Positions 33,921 through 42,797 of a stretch of DNA of 64,000 nucleotides are shown piece by piece (position 1 is the first letter of the stretch; each line of letters begins with the position of its first letter). Below the pieces are notes generated by a model. The model worked only from the letters and a program-made list of their open reading frames with translations, was not told the origin of the DNA and searched no databases. Source of the DNA: Pseudomonas fluorescens (GTDB lineage: Bacteria; Pseudomonadota; Gammaproteobacteria; Pseudomonadales; Pseudomonadaceae); contig NZ_LR134318.1 in the NCBI RefSeq assembly GCF_900636825.1, forward strand, positions 2,265,501 to 2,329,500. Direction: 5' to 3'. A program made the position numbers and the translations under genes.

Positions 33921-34442
33921 TCAGATGACACCGCAGGCCATACGATCACCGCCGCCACCCAATGGTTTCGGCATGTCCGAGTGGTTATCGCCACCGGCGT
34001 GAATCATCAAGGCGTGCCCCTTGATTTCGGAAATCTTCTTCAGTCGAGGTGCCAGCACCGGGTAGTTGGCGATACCGTCAGCGGTGACGTAAACCGCCGG
34101 CAAATCGCCGAGATGGCCATCGGCATAAGGGCCCAGGTGCTTGCCGGTTTTTTGCGGATCGAAGTGGCCGCCGGCGGCCAGCGCGGCGCCTTTCACGCCA
34201 TCCTTCGTGCCGGCCTCGCAGCTGCCGTTTTCGTGAACATGAAAGCCGTGGATGCCGGCAGGCAGGGATTTCAGATCCGGGGTGAACAGCAGGCCATAGG
34301 CTGTTTCAGTCACGGTGACCGACCCGATCGCCTGTGGCGCGCCGTCGGCGCTGACCAGATTGACCGCGACTTTCTCCGTCGCTGCCTGAGCGGAGCCAAT
34401 GGCGAAAGTACCGAGCAAGCCCAACCATAATGCGCGTTTCAT
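33921..34442 (-). CDS. sodC: periplasmic Cu/Zn superoxide dismutase
   Basis: A 173-residue enzyme: signal peptide [20 protein letters not shown], then the Cu/Zn SOD barrel. Copper ligands are in [14 protein letters not shown] and the last His ([12 protein letters not shown]); zinc ligands are in [20 protein letters not shown] and GHLGDLP. Two cysteines (GSCE and MACGV) form the family disulfide. It converts superoxide to peroxide and oxygen in the periplasm. ATG 34442 with AGGAAAACG upstream is clearly the start; an open frame 30 codons further is not coding-like. Confidence 0.94.
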   Translation of the reverse strand: MKRALWLGLLGTFAIGSAQAATEKVAVNLVSADGAPQAIGSVTVTETAYGLLFTPDLKSLPAGIHGFHVHENGSCEAGTKDGVKGAALAAGGHFDPQKTGKHLGPYADGHLGDLPAVYVTADGIANYPVLAPRLKKISEIKGHALMIHAGGDNHSDMPKPLGGGGDRMACGVI

Positions 34443-34604
34443 AAACGTTTTCCTCTTTGGCCGTATGCGTTGCAGTTTCAGACGTGCCACGCAATCTGAA
34501 AGTTTTACCCGAGTAAGGATTCGCGCGGTCAAGACTTGCGTTAAGTGTTGCTGATTATTGCGGCTACGCCGTGGGCTGGCCTATCGGTGGCAGCATCCAC
34601 ACAA

Positions 34605-34677
34605 CAAAAGATCGCAGGCTTCGCCAGCTCCTGCCGGGACTGGCATGTAGGAGCTGCCGCAGGCTGCGATCTTTTTG
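34605..34677. repeat. type B REP pair in outward order
   Basis: AAGATCGCAGGCTTCGCCAGCTCCTG, 14 bases, then TGTAGGAGCTGCCGCAGGCTGCGATCTTTTT. The halves face outward as at 26880-26974, i.e. the junction of two separate REPINs or an inverted one. Confidence 0.85.
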
Positions 34678-34693
34678 CCTCTACTTGCTGGAA

Positions 34694-35125
34694 TCAGAAC
34701 TTGAATGCCTGCCGCCCGACCAGCAGCCACTTGCCACCTTGTTTTTGCCAGATTTGAAAGTTCTCGATCTCCGTCGGCACGACCTCGGTCCCCTTCAACG
34801 CCTGGGCAGAAAAGTGATGGCGCACTAACGCGGTATCGCCGGACAGGGTGATGGTCTGCTTCTGCATTTCGAGGGTCTTGAACGCGCTGCGGCCGGTTTC
34901 GATGTCGGCGATGAATTCTTGCTTGTCCTGAATCTTGCCGCTGGAGTGACCGTAAGTCAGGTTGGGCGCGGTGAGTGCATTCAGTTCGGCGATGTCTTTA
35001 TGCAGCATCGCTTGAGTCAGGTGGTCGACGGCTTGGGCGACGTCTTTTTCAGCCGGGGCAGGGGCGGCGAGCGCATAGCCGGAAAAAGCGCAGAGAAAAC
35101 CGATGACGAGGCGCGACTTGGTCAT
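34694..35125 (-). CDS. exported NTF2-like (DUF4440/SnoaL) protein
   Basis: A 143-residue protein with signal peptide (LVIGFLCAFSGYALAAPAPA) and an NTF2-like cone fold: AVDHLTQAMLHKDIAELNAL, APNLTYGHSSGKIQDKQEFI and a final WLLVGRQAFKF strand. DUF4440 proteins are small binding or lyase-like domains whose ligand cannot be predicted. ATG 35125 is chosen because the signal peptide begins there and AGGAAGCACC precedes it. Confidence 0.82.
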   Translation of the reverse strand: MTKSRLVIGFLCAFSGYALAAPAPAEKDVAQAVDHLTQAMLHKDIAELNALTAPNLTYGHSSGKIQDKQEFIADIETGRSAFKTLEMQKQTITLSGDTALVRHHFSAQALKGTEVVPTEIENFQIWQKQGGKWLLVGRQAFKF

Positions 35126-35300
35126 GAGAGGTGCTTCCTTGTTTTTATGGATTGACGACTGACCGAGTTCATCAGTCATCGTACAACCTAGCAGATTAAC
35201 CAAAGTTTGGCAGCGCGCTTTTTTCCATTGCACCGGTGGGGTGAATTTGCGGCGGGTTCATTACCGAATTGGCGGGGTCATGTTTGATTTTTGAAATGAA

Positions 35301-35425
35301 GATCAAAAGATCGCAGCGTTCCGCAGCTCCTACATGGGTGGGGGCGTCAGTGTTTGCGCGGTGTTGCTGCCGGCGCACGACATTATGTAGGAGCTGTCGA
35401 GTGCAACGAGGCTGCGATCTTTTGA
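35301..35425. repeat. two type B REP halves, outward, with long spacer
   Basis: AGATCGCAGCGTTCCGCAGC...TACA at the left and TGTAGGAGCTGTCGAGTGCA...GCGATCTTTTGA at the right with about 50 unrelated bases between. The left half is the GCGTTCCGC subtype and the right half the GTCGAGTGCAACGAG subtype. Confidence 0.85.
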
Positions 35426-35778
35426 CCGTCGCCGGCCGATAATTCCCGGAGCGGGAAAAAGACTCTCGAGTCGGGAACAGACGCGCGGGTTTGCCGTGAC
35501 GTGATATTCTGCGCGCCAACTTGTTTTGACCTAATTCGGTCGGCTCGCTTTCAGGCGCGCCGACGGGATCCCTGTCGCTCAAGTAGCTGAGCCAATAATG
35601 ATAAGAAGTCAGTTCAGAAGGGACATTAACTGAGGTCGATGCAGCTTGTCGGCCTTGTGTGCCCACCCGTCAAAATTGAAGTGTGCCGGAATCTGCGACG
35701 CCAGCCTGAGCGTCACCAAAGCGGATCGCATACTGATAACAGCGGCGGGCGGAAGGCGTTTTATCATAGGTGCAACAG
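35426..35778. other. non-coding leader region of mqo
   Basis: About 350 bases without a convincing reading frame. It contains an inverted GTCGGC/GCCGAC pair (35536-35570 region) and an AT-rich CAATAATGATAAGAAGTCAG stretch that could hold a promoter. I see no riboswitch or known regulatory motif, and no gene. Confidence 0.5.
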
Positions 35779-37422
35779 ATGTTTAAGAAAGTGAACACAG
35801 CCTTGCTCGGTCTGGCTTTGGCGATGGGGATGTCGTCCGCCAATGCTGCCGAAGCAAAGAAAGTTGACGTCCTGCTGATCGGCGGCGGCATCATGAGCAC
35901 CACCCTAGGTGTGTGGATCAATGAGCTGGAACCGACCTGGTCGATGGAAATGGTCGAGCGCCTCGACGGCGTCGCCCTCGAAAGCTCCAATGGCTGGAAC
36001 AACGCCGGTACCGGTCACTCGGCTCTGGCCGAGCTGAACTACACCCCGGAAGACGACAAAGGCAACGTGACGATCCCGAAAGCCGTCGAGATCAACGAAG
36101 CGTTTCAGGTCTCGCGTCAGTTCTGGGCCTGGCAGGTTCAGCAGGGCGTTCTGAAAAACCCTCGCTCGTTCATCAACACCACGCCGCACATGAGCTTCGT
36201 CTGGGGCGACGACAACATCAAGTTCCTGAAAAAGCGCTACGAAGCCCTGCAAGCGAGCCCGCTGTTCGCTGGCATGCAGTACTCCGAAGATCCGGCTGTG
36301 ATCAAGAAGTGGGTTCCGCTGATGATGGAAGGGCGTGACCCGAACCAGAAAATCGCGGCCACCTGGAGCCCGCTGGGTACCGACATGAACTTCGGCGAAA
36401 TCACCCGCCAGTTCGCCGCGCACCTGCAGACCAAGCCTAACTTCGATCTGAAACTGTCGAGCGAAGTCGAAGACATCACCAAGAATGCCGATGGCACTTG
36501 GCGCGTCAGCTACAAAAACCTCAAAGATGGCAGCAAAACCGAAACCGACGCCAAGTTCGTCTTCATCGGTGCGGGGGGCGGTGCGCTGCACTTGCTGCAG
36601 AAGTCCGGCATTCCTGAAGCCAAGGAATACGCTGGCTTCCCGGTCGGTGGTTCGTTCCTGGTGACCGATAACCCGACCATCGCTGAACAGCACTTGGCCA
36701 AGGCCTACGGTAAAGCTTCGGTGGGCGCTCCGCCGATGTCGGTTCCGCACCTGGACACCCGTGTTCTGGACGGCAAGCGCGTCATTCTGTTTGGCCCATT
36801 CGCGACCTTCAGCACCAAGTTCCTCAAAGAAGGCTCGTACCTGGACCTGCTGACCAGCACCACCACCCACAACATCTGGCCTATGACCAAGGTTGGCATC
36901 AAGGAGTACCCGCTGGTCGAGTACCTCGCTGGCCAACTGATGCTGTCGGATGAAGACCGTCTGGACGCGCTGAAGGAATACTTCCCGAACGCCAAAGCCG
37001 AAGACTGGCGCCTGTGGCAAGCCGGCCAGCGCGTGCAAATCATCAAGCGTGATGAAGCCGCTGGCGGCGTGCTGAAACTGGGCACCGAAATCGTCGCTTC
37101 GCAAGACGGCTCCATTGCTGGCCTGCTGGGCGCTTCGCCAGGCGCGTCGACCGCTGCACCGATCATGCTGAGCGTGCTGCAGAAAGTCTTCAAAGACAAA
37201 GTCGCAACGCCTGAATGGCAAACCAAGCTGCATCAGATCGTGCCGAGCTACGGCACGCAGCTGAACAGCGATCCGGCCAAAGTGGCTGCAGAGTGGGCTT
37301 ACACCGCCAAGATCCTCGAACTGCCGACTCCGCCAGTGATCGGTCAGGTAGCTGCTCCAGCAGCCGCAGCGGAAAAAGCTGTGGCGCCGAAGGAAAGTGC
37401 TGCACGTGACATGGCTCTGTAA
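35779..37422 (+). CDS. mqo: malate:quinone oxidoreductase
   Basis: A 547-residue FAD enzyme that oxidises malate to oxaloacetate and passes electrons to quinone. The dinucleotide fold is [20 protein letters not shown], followed by [20 protein letters not shown], the family signature. The first 27 residues ([20 protein letters not shown], then ANAAEA) look like a Sec signal, as in E. coli Mqo, which is usually described as a cytoplasmic-side membrane protein; this could be an anchor. The C-terminus has an [15 protein letters not shown] tail. Start ATG 35779. Followed by a terminator. Confidence 0.93.
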   Translation: MFKKVNTALLGLALAMGMSSANAAEAKKVDVLLIGGGIMSTTLGVWINELEPTWSMEMVERLDGVALESSNGWNNAGTGHSALAELNYTPEDDKGNVTIPKAVEINEAFQVSRQFWAWQVQQGVLKNPRSFINTTPHMSFVWGDDNIKFLKKRYEALQASPLFAGMQYSEDPAVIKKWVPLMMEGRDPNQKIAATWSPLGTDMNFGEITRQFAAHLQTKPNFDLKLSSEVEDITKNADGTWRVSYKNLKDGSKTETDAKFVFIGAGGGALHLLQKSGIPEAKEYAGFPVGGSFLVTDNPTIAEQHLAKAYGKASVGAPPMSVPHLDTRVLDGKRVILFGPFATFSTKFLKEGSYLDLLTSTTTHNIWPMTKVGIKEYPLVEYLAGQLMLSDEDRLDALKEYFPNAKAEDWRLWQAGQRVQIIKRDEAAGGVLKLGTEIVASQDGSIAGLLGASPGASTAAPIMLSVLQKVFKDKVATPEWQTKLHQIVPSYGTQLNSDPAKVAAEWAYTAKILELPTPPVIGQVAAPAAAAEKAVAPKESAARDMAL

Positions 37423-37441
37423 CTAAACCCATGCCACACAA

Positions 37442-37477
37442 AACCCACTGAACCGGCGACGGTCAGTGGGTTTTTTT
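37442..37477 (+). terminator. terminator of mqo
   Basis: Stem ACCCACTGA/TCAGTGGGT with an 11-base loop and seven T, starting 20 bases after the mqo stop. Confidence 0.92.
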
Positions 37478-37508
37478 ACGCACGGAACCAAGGGCCTGTT
37501 CGCACAAA

Positions 37509-37571
37509 CTGTACGATCTGTACGATCTGTGCGATCTGTACGATCTGTACGACCTGTAGGATCTGTAGGAG
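37509..37571. repeat. 9-bp tandem repeat (CTGTACGAT) x7
   Basis: Seven contiguous 9-base units, from CTGTACGAT to CTGTAGGAT and finally CTGTAGGAG, the last being the first bases of the adjacent REPIN. Units drift stepwise toward the REP edge sequence, as if copied outward from it. Confidence 0.92.
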
Positions 37572-37654
37572 CTGACGAGTGCAACGAGGCTGCGATCTTT
37601 TGATCTTGACGTTTTAAAAAGATCGCAGCCTCGTTGCACTCGTCAGCTCCTACA
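37564..37654. repeat. REPIN, type B, GACGAGTGCAACGAG subtype in both arms
   Basis: TGTAGGAGCTGACGAGTGCA and inverted TGCACTCGTCAGCTCCTACA, with GATCTTTTGATCTT inside. Both arms are of one subtype, unlike the mixed elements at 42.8-43.6 kb. It lies between mqo and a converging gene. Confidence 0.92.
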
Positions 37655-37675
37655 CTTCTACGCTTGCCGTTGAAC

Positions 37676-38104
37676 TCAGGCTTTTGCGGACGCCAGATAG
37701 GCGCCGAGGCGTTGGCCCATTTCTGCTCCCAAGGCTTGCAACCCGCTTAGCGGCCGCACCATCACTTCGAATTCGACAATCTTGCCGTGTTCATCGAAGC
37801 GAATCATGTCGATGCCTTTGAGTTCTTTCGAGCCTACCTTGGCGCTGAATTCCAGAATCACGTTCAGGCCATCCGCAGTTGCCAGTTCGCGGTGATATTC
37901 GAAGTCTTCGAACACGTTGAACACGGTATTCAGAATCATCGACACCACCGGCGCGCCGAGATATGGCGTGTGGGCCATGGGCGAGCGGAACACCGCTTGC
38001 GGATCGAGCAACTCGGGCAGGGCGTTCAGGTTGCCGGTGCGGATCATCGCGTGCCAGCGGTTCAGCGATTCGGCCACATTAGGTTGCAGATTCAGGTCAG
38101 TCAT
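37676..38104 (-). CDS. SnoaL/NTF2-like protein
   Basis: A 142-residue cytoplasmic NTF2-fold protein from ATG 38104. Signals are SLNRWHAMIRTGNLNALPEL at the N-terminus, FRSPMAHTPYLGAPVVSMIL and the beta strands LNVILEFSAKVGSKELKGID and GKIVEFEVMVRPLSG. Polyketide cyclase-like (SnoaL) and scytalone-dehydratase-like members share this fold. No residues allow a specific reaction to be named. It stands alone; a small membrane-protein gene lies on the other strand 260 bases away. Confidence 0.8.
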   Translation of the reverse strand: MTDLNLQPNVAESLNRWHAMIRTGNLNALPELLDPQAVFRSPMAHTPYLGAPVVSMILNTVFNVFEDFEYHRELATADGLNVILEFSAKVGSKELKGIDMIRFDEHGKIVEFEVMVRPLSGLQALGAEMGQRLGAYLASAKA

Positions 38105-38366
38105 TTGCGCTCCAGGTTTTTGTTGTTCTGGTGATGGCAATGACTCTAGATCAAACCCGATGAATGTGAATTTTCATGATCAGGCTGAATATCCACGCAT
38201 CGCTCAAGCAGATCAGTTGCGCATCTGATCCGTATTTTTCTTTTGAATCTGCCGCTGTTACCGGTGCAGTCAACCGCTCAAAATGGCCCCGCAGTGCGGT
38301 CATTCGCGGCAATCCTTCATTCCGAAGTGCCCGATGCGCTGCAAGCTCAGCATCAAGGAGAGCTAC

Positions 38367-38450
38367 ATGAACAAGATGGCGATTTTTCTCGGTGGATTTC
38401 TGGCGTTGACCATTTTGATCGGCTTGCTCGCGACCATCTCTCCGGTCTGA
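38367..38450 (+). CDS. 27-residue single-helix membrane peptide
   Basis: A short gene: ATG with AAGGAG 7 bases ahead, then 27 codons and TGA. The peptide begins MNKMAIFLGG, has one unbroken hydrophobic helix of about 20 residues (FLALTILIGLLATI) and ends SPV. It is too short for automatic gene finders. The strong RBS and positive-inside start argue that it is real. It precedes an OBAP lipoprotein gene by 94 bases, so they may share a transcript. No known small-protein family is recognised. Confidence 0.6.
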   Translation: MNKMAIFLGGFLALTILIGLLATISPV

Positions 38451-38544
38451 CCCGCACGCAGCTTTTTCGAACTCTGCGGTGCTCCTGCTTTCAGTTGCAG
38501 AACAGGGCCAGCACGCCCGCCACTGAACGTTTGAGGAGAGAATC

Positions 38545-39354
38545 ATGCCTAATCCAGCCTCGCAGGGACGTTGGGTTTCCGTCGGTTTGATGGTTGCCGC
38601 GTTGGCCGGTTGCGCGATGAGCAACACCGATTCGCCGGTGCAGACGCCGGGGCAGGCCAAGGCCTCCGACACGGAAATGCTCGAGGTCGGCGCGCAATGG
38701 CTGCAGGACAAGCCGCCGATCCGCGCGTTGAACATGTACCTGGATGGCTTCCACTTTTATAACGGCCATCCCGGCGCGCAGATGGAAGCGCATCATTACT
38801 GCTCGGTGCTGAACGAAGAAGTTTTCCAGTGTGTGATCTACGACGGCAACGCCGCGCAAGCGAAGTTGATGGGTGTGGAATACATCATCAGCCAACGGCT
38901 GTTCAGCCAATTGCCGGCGAAGGAAAGAGCCCTGTGGCACAGCCATGCGCACGAAGTCACTTCGGGCCAGTTGATCGCGCCGGGCATCCCGCAAGTGGCG
39001 GAACACCGCTTGATGGAAAAACTCGCCAACACCTACGGCAAGACCTGGCACACCTGGCACACCGATCAGGACAAACAACTGCCGCTGGGCGTCCCGCAGT
39101 TGATGATGGGCTTTACCGCTGACGGTCAGGCGCATGCGCAAATGGTTCGCCAGCGCGATCAGCGGCTGGGCGTCGACAGCGCCGAGAAGAAGAAGGACCG
39201 CGCCGACATCCAACCAGCGCCCGTCGCGCCAGGGGCTGACGCCTGGCAGAAAGGCAATGTCGTGCAGCTCAACGACCCGACCGGGCATCAACATGTCATG
39301 CCGCGCCCGGCGACACCGAGCGATGAAAATGCCCGCGGTGGCAGTCAGCCGTAG
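38545..39354 (+). CDS. OBAP-family lipoprotein
   Basis: A 269-residue lipoprotein: lipobox LMVAALAGCAMSN puts the acylated Cys at about residue 23. The mature part is the oil-body-associated-protein domain (DUF1264): PIRALNMYLDGFHFYNGHPG, the QMEAHHYCSVLNEEVFQCVI core and SHAHEVTSGQLIAPGIP with clustered histidines. The family is best known from plant seed oil bodies; bacterial versions have no defined role. GAGGAGAG stands before the ATG. Confidence 0.87.
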   Translation: MPNPASQGRWVSVGLMVAALAGCAMSNTDSPVQTPGQAKASDTEMLEVGAQWLQDKPPIRALNMYLDGFHFYNGHPGAQMEAHHYCSVLNEEVFQCVIYDGNAAQAKLMGVEYIISQRLFSQLPAKERALWHSHAHEVTSGQLIAPGIPQVAEHRLMEKLANTYGKTWHTWHTDQDKQLPLGVPQLMMGFTADGQAHAQMVRQRDQRLGVDSAEKKKDRADIQPAPVAPGADAWQKGNVVQLNDPTGHQHVMPRPATPSDENARGGSQP

Positions 39355-39360
39355 CCGCTT

Positions 39361-39430
39361 TCGTGAGCAGGCTCACTCCCACAAGGGTTCGGTGTGCTAG
39401 AACCTGTGGGAGCGAGCCTGCTCGCGAATG
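39361..39430. repeat. REPIN, type A variant (CGAGCCTGCTCGCG)
   Basis: TCGTGAGCAGGCTCACTCCC and the inverted GGGAGCGAGCCTGCTCGCGA about 25 bases apart. A different subtype from the neighbours; it resembles the left part of the composite at 47535. Confidence 0.88.
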
Positions 39431-39494
39431 CGGTATATCAGAAACCAATAGATCGTCCAGCAGGCTCACCCCAATAGGTTCAAGCCTCAATAAC

Positions 39495-40265
39495 TCAGCG
39501 ATTCAACACATCCCCCAGCCACCGCAAATATTCCCCGCGCGCGGAAATCGAGTTGTGCCCCGAATCCGGCACGACCTTCAGCGTCGCTACGCCTTGAGGA
39601 AAGCTTTCAAACAACCGCTGCGTACTGCTGCGTCCAATCACCTCGTCATCGCTCGCCGCCAACAGCAACGTGGGTATGCGGATGTGCGCCGCGTATTTGC
39701 CCGATTCGAAACGATCCTTGAGCAACCACTTCACCGGCACCCACGGATATTGCCTCACGGCGATTTCCTCGAGGCTGTTGAACGGCGTTACCAGCAGCAG
39801 ATTCTGCACCGGCCGCTGACTGGCCAGACGCACCGCCACGCCCGAGCCGAGACTGCGCCCGATCAGCGCAATCTGCGGATGGCTGGCGTAGACCTGATCG
39901 AACAGCGCCAGCGCATCTTCCGCAATTGCGGCTTCCGAGGGCGCGCCCGTGCTGCCACCAAAGCCGCGGTAATGCAGAAAATACAATGCGTAATCGGGAA
40001 ACGCCTCGGCAAACTCCGGCAGATTGCGCGCCACATCTTCGGCATTGCCGCCGAAATAAATCAGCGCCCGCGCGCCTGCGTGTTCGCGCACGGTCACCCA
40101 AACGTCGGCGTCCGGCATCGACAGCTTAAAACGCGAGTGCGCAGAAACCACGGCGGCAGGCTGCGGAAAATAGATCAGCGAACGTTGAAACACGAACAGT
40201 GCCGCGCACAACGCCAGGTACACGGCAACGATGAAAACGACGAGTGACATCAGGGTTCGGGACAT
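39495..40265 (-). CDS. membrane-anchored alpha/beta-hydrolase (BEM46-like)
   Basis: A 256-residue hydrolase from ATG 40265. An N-terminal helix (LVVFIVAVYLALCAALFVFQ) anchors it, followed by the BEM46/YfhR motif SLIYFPQPAAVV. Then come oxyanion region ALIYFGGNAEDVARN, HYRGFGGSTG, nucleophile elbow ALIGRSLGSGVAVRL (Ser), acid ASDDEVI and His in VVPDSGHNSIS. Such enzymes are esterases or peptidase-like hydrolases of unknown substrate. It diverges from the aldo/keto reductase gene. Confidence 0.87.
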   Translation of the reverse strand: MSRTLMSLVVFIVAVYLALCAALFVFQRSLIYFPQPAAVVSAHSRFKLSMPDADVWVTVREHAGARALIYFGGNAEDVARNLPEFAEAFPDYALYFLHYRGFGGSTGAPSEAAIAEDALALFDQVYASHPQIALIGRSLGSGVAVRLASQRPVQNLLLVTPFNSLEEIAVRQYPWVPVKWLLKDRFESGKYAAHIRIPTLLLAASDDEVIGRSSTQRLFESFPQGVATLKVVPDSGHNSISARGEYLRWLGDVLNR

Positions 40266-40377
40266 TCGGCTACTTTTAACGGTGTAAGTGGATTCGCAGT
40301 CGCAGTGTAGTTGAGCATTTTTGCCGGACGACCCGAACACACAACATGCAACAGATCGCCGCAACAGGGGAGCCCGC

Positions 40378-41322
40378 ATGAGCCACACTGAAGGTTATTC
40401 CCGTCGCCGACTGCTCTCGCTGGCTGCCGGGGTTTCGGCGGTCTTCACCTTGAATCGGGCGTTGGCTACCGCCACGTCATCGCCTACCCATCGAGGCCAA
40501 ACCATGCAGACCCGCGCCATCCCTTCCAGCTCCGAGTCGCTGCCCCTGGTCGGTCTGGGCACTTATCGTGGTTTCGATGTCGCACCGGGCGATCCGGTTT
40601 ACCGGCAATTGCCAGCCGTGCTCGATGAGCTATTCAGCAAGGGCGGCACGCTGATCGACAGCTCGCCCATGTATGGCCGCGCCGAACAGACCACCGGTGA
40701 ATTGCTCTCGATCCACGAACCACGCTCGCCGGCGTTTCTGGCGACCAAAGTCTGGACGCGCGGGCGCGAAGAGGGCATCGCGCAGATGGAGCAGTCGTTC
40801 AGCCTGCTGCGCACCGAACGCATCGACCTGATGCAGATCCACAACCTGCTCGACTGGCAGACCCATCTGCCGACCTTGCGCGAATGGAAAGAACAGGGGC
40901 GCATTCGCTACATCGGCATCACCCATTACACGCCGTCGGCGTATGACGAAGTCGAAGCGGTGCTCAAGCATGAAAAAATCGACTTCCTGCAAATCAACTA
41001 CGCGCTCGATGACCGAGGCGTGGAGAAGCGTATCCTGCCGCTGTGTCGCGAACGTGGCGTGGCGGTAATCTGCAACCGACCGTTTGGCGGCGGTGGCCTG
41101 CTCGCGCGGCTCAAAGGCAAACCGCTGCCAGCGTGGGTGTCGGATGTGCAGGTCAACAGTTGGCCGCAACTGGCGTTGAAATTTCTTCTCGCGCACCCGG
41201 CGGTGACGTGCGTGATTCCCGGGACCAGCAATCCGCGCTATATGGCTGACAACGTCAGGGCCGGGTTCGGGCCCATGCTGACTGATGCGCAGCGACATCA
41301 GTTGATTGCGTTGGTGGGCTGA
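40378..41322 (+). CDS. exported aldo/keto reductase with Tat signal
   Basis: A 314-residue NAD(P)H oxidoreductase. The N-terminus has a twin-arginine signal (SRRRLLSLAAGVSAVFTLNR) ending at ALA. The AKR tetrad is Asp in LIDSSPMYGRAEQTTG with Tyr, Lys in FLATKVWTRGRE and His in LMQIHNLLDWQTH. C-terminal VIPGTSNPRYMADNV is the cofactor-binding end. Tat export of a folded, cofactor-loaded AKR to the periplasm is unusual but known among pseudomonads. AGGGGAGC precedes the ATG at 40378. Confidence 0.9.
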   Translation: MSHTEGYSRRRLLSLAAGVSAVFTLNRALATATSSPTHRGQTMQTRAIPSSSESLPLVGLGTYRGFDVAPGDPVYRQLPAVLDELFSKGGTLIDSSPMYGRAEQTTGELLSIHEPRSPAFLATKVWTRGREEGIAQMEQSFSLLRTERIDLMQIHNLLDWQTHLPTLREWKEQGRIRYIGITHYTPSAYDEVEAVLKHEKIDFLQINYALDDRGVEKRILPLCRERGVAVICNRPFGGGGLLARLKGKPLPAWVSDVQVNSWPQLALKFLLAHPAVTCVIPGTSNPRYMADNVRAGFGPMLTDAQRHQLIALVG

Positions 41323-41328
41323 ATCGGC

Positions 41329-42222
41329 TCAAGAGCGATAACGTAGCGCCGCAAGTAACAACGCAAACGCCGGTGCTGCCTGGCGCCGGCTCGGGTAGTA
41401 GAGGTGATAGCCGGAAAACGACGGGCACCAATCATTCAGAACCTGCACCAGATGCCCATCGGCCAGATACGGCGCCACGACGTTTTCGGGAATGTAGCTG
41501 AGGCCGAAGCCGTCCAGCGCGGCGTCGAGCAGCGGGTAGACACCGTTCAGCGTGATCTGCCCGGCGACGCGAACCTTCAGGCTCTCACCGTCCTTTTCGA
41601 ACTCCCATGAATAGAGCCCGCCATTGGTCGGCAGGCGCAGATTGTTGCAGGCGTGGTCGGTGAGGTCGCGTGGGGTTTGCGGGGCAGGGCGGCGGGCGAA
41701 ATAGGCCGGTGCGCCAACCACCGCCATGCGCATGTCGGGGCCGATGCGTGTGGCGATCATGCCTTGGGCGACATCCTCGCCCAGGCGCACACCCGCATCG
41801 AAGCCTTGGCCGGCGATGTCGACGAAACCGTAATCGCAGCAGACCTCCACAGAGACGTCCGGGTATTGCGGCAAAAATTGCTGCAGCACCGGGCGCAGGA
41901 TCCAGTTCAGTGAATGGTCGGTGGCGCTGATGCGGATCTTGCCGGCCGGGGTCTCGCGCAGGTTGCTTAGTGCGGCCAGCTCCACTTCGATTTCCTCGAA
42001 ACGCGGGCCAATCGTTTGCAGCAGATGTTCGCCGGCCTCGGTCGGCGAAACGCTGCGCGTGGTGCGCGTCAGCAGACGCAGGCCGAGACGCGCTTCGAGG
42101 CTGCGGATGGTGTGACTGAGCGCCGACTGCGACACGCCGAGTTTCGCCGCGGCTTTGGTAAAGCTGCGCTCGCGTGCGACAGCGAGAAAGGCAAGCAGAT
42201 CGGTGGCATTTTCCCGAAGCAT
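41329..42222 (-). CDS. LysR-family regulator
   Basis: A 297-residue regulator: winged helix in 1-62 (FTKAAAKLGVSQSALSHTIR, LGLRLLTRTTRSVSPTEAGE), ligand domain from about 90 (GKIRISATDHSLNWILRPVL). It belongs to the CrgA-like branch. It diverges from a cupin gene over a 98-base gap, so the cupin, and perhaps the aldo/keto reductase ending 6 bases away on the other strand, are the likely targets. Inducer unknown. Confidence 0.88.
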   Translation of the reverse strand: MLRENATDLLAFLAVARERSFTKAAAKLGVSQSALSHTIRSLEARLGLRLLTRTTRSVSPTEAGEHLLQTIGPRFEEIEVELAALSNLRETPAGKIRISATDHSLNWILRPVLQQFLPQYPDVSVEVCCDYGFVDIAGQGFDAGVRLGEDVAQGMIATRIGPDMRMAVVGAPAYFARRPAPQTPRDLTDHACNNLRLPTNGGLYSWEFEKDGESLKVRVAGQITLNGVYPLLDAALDGFGLSYIPENVVAPYLADGHLVQVLNDWCPSFSGYHLYYPSRRQAAPAFALLLAALRYRS

Positions 42223-42320
42223 TGATGAGTGTCCCGCATAAGTTTTTTTGAATTTTAGTCGATTATCTGAAGAGTGCGGAGCGCTAAAGTGCTTGCATCG
42301 TTTATTCGGAGACTATCGCC

Positions 42321-42797
42321 ATGAACCCGATTGCTGCTTCTGCGCTGACGCTTTCCCTGCTGGCCGGTGAGGTGCAGGCGAGTGAAACCCCGCGCGTCAC
42401 CGTGACGCCGAATGGCTCGCAACCTTCGGCCAAAGGCCCGGCGAACTGGTTCACCGGCACCGTTCGGGTGGACGCGCCGTTCAAAGGTTCGGATGACGCG
42501 CGGGTCAGCGGCGCCACGGTAACGTTCGAGCCAGGCGCGCGCACCGCATGGCACACGCATCCATTGGGACAGACGCTGATTGTCACGGCAGGTTCTGGAT
42601 TGGTGCAGGAATGGGGTCAAGCGGTTCGCGAGATTCGTCCGGGCGATACGGTGTGGATCGCGCCGGGAGCCAAGCATTGGCACGGCGCCGCGCCGACGAC
42701 GGCGATGAGTCACATCGCGATTGCCGAGGTGCTCGATGGCAAGGTGGTGGATTGGATGGAGCAGGTCAGCGCCGAGCAATATCCGCAGGTCGAATGA
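42321..42797 (+). CDS. exported cupin-domain protein
   Basis: A 158-residue small cupin. N-terminal [20 protein letters not shown] resembles a short signal peptide. The metal-binding cupin motifs are [19 protein letters not shown] (two His and a Glu-like position) and [20 protein letters not shown] (third His). This is the mandelonitrile-lyase/carboxymuconolactone-associated cupin group. The final codons (GAGCAATATCCGCAGGTCGAATGA) recur as part of the tandem array that follows. Confidence 0.85.
   Translation: MNPIAASALTLSLLAGEVQASETPRVTVTPNGSQPSAKGPANWFTGTVRVDAPFKGSDDARVSGATVTFEPGARTAWHTHPLGQTLIVTAGSGLVQEWGQAVREIRPGDTVWIAPGAKHWHGAAPTTAMSHIAIAEVLDGKVVDWMEQVSAEQYPQVE

Noticed and set aside
35196..35666. 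Minus-strand frame of 156 codons upstream of mqo
   Set aside because: Much of it is translated REP sequence, there is no RBS and the rest has no coding character.
35905..37233. Minus-strand frame opposite mqo
   Set aside because: Antisense shadow of a clear enzyme gene.
38151..38735. Minus-strand frame over the small peptide and OBAP start
   Set aside because: Opposite two better-supported plus-strand genes; no motif.
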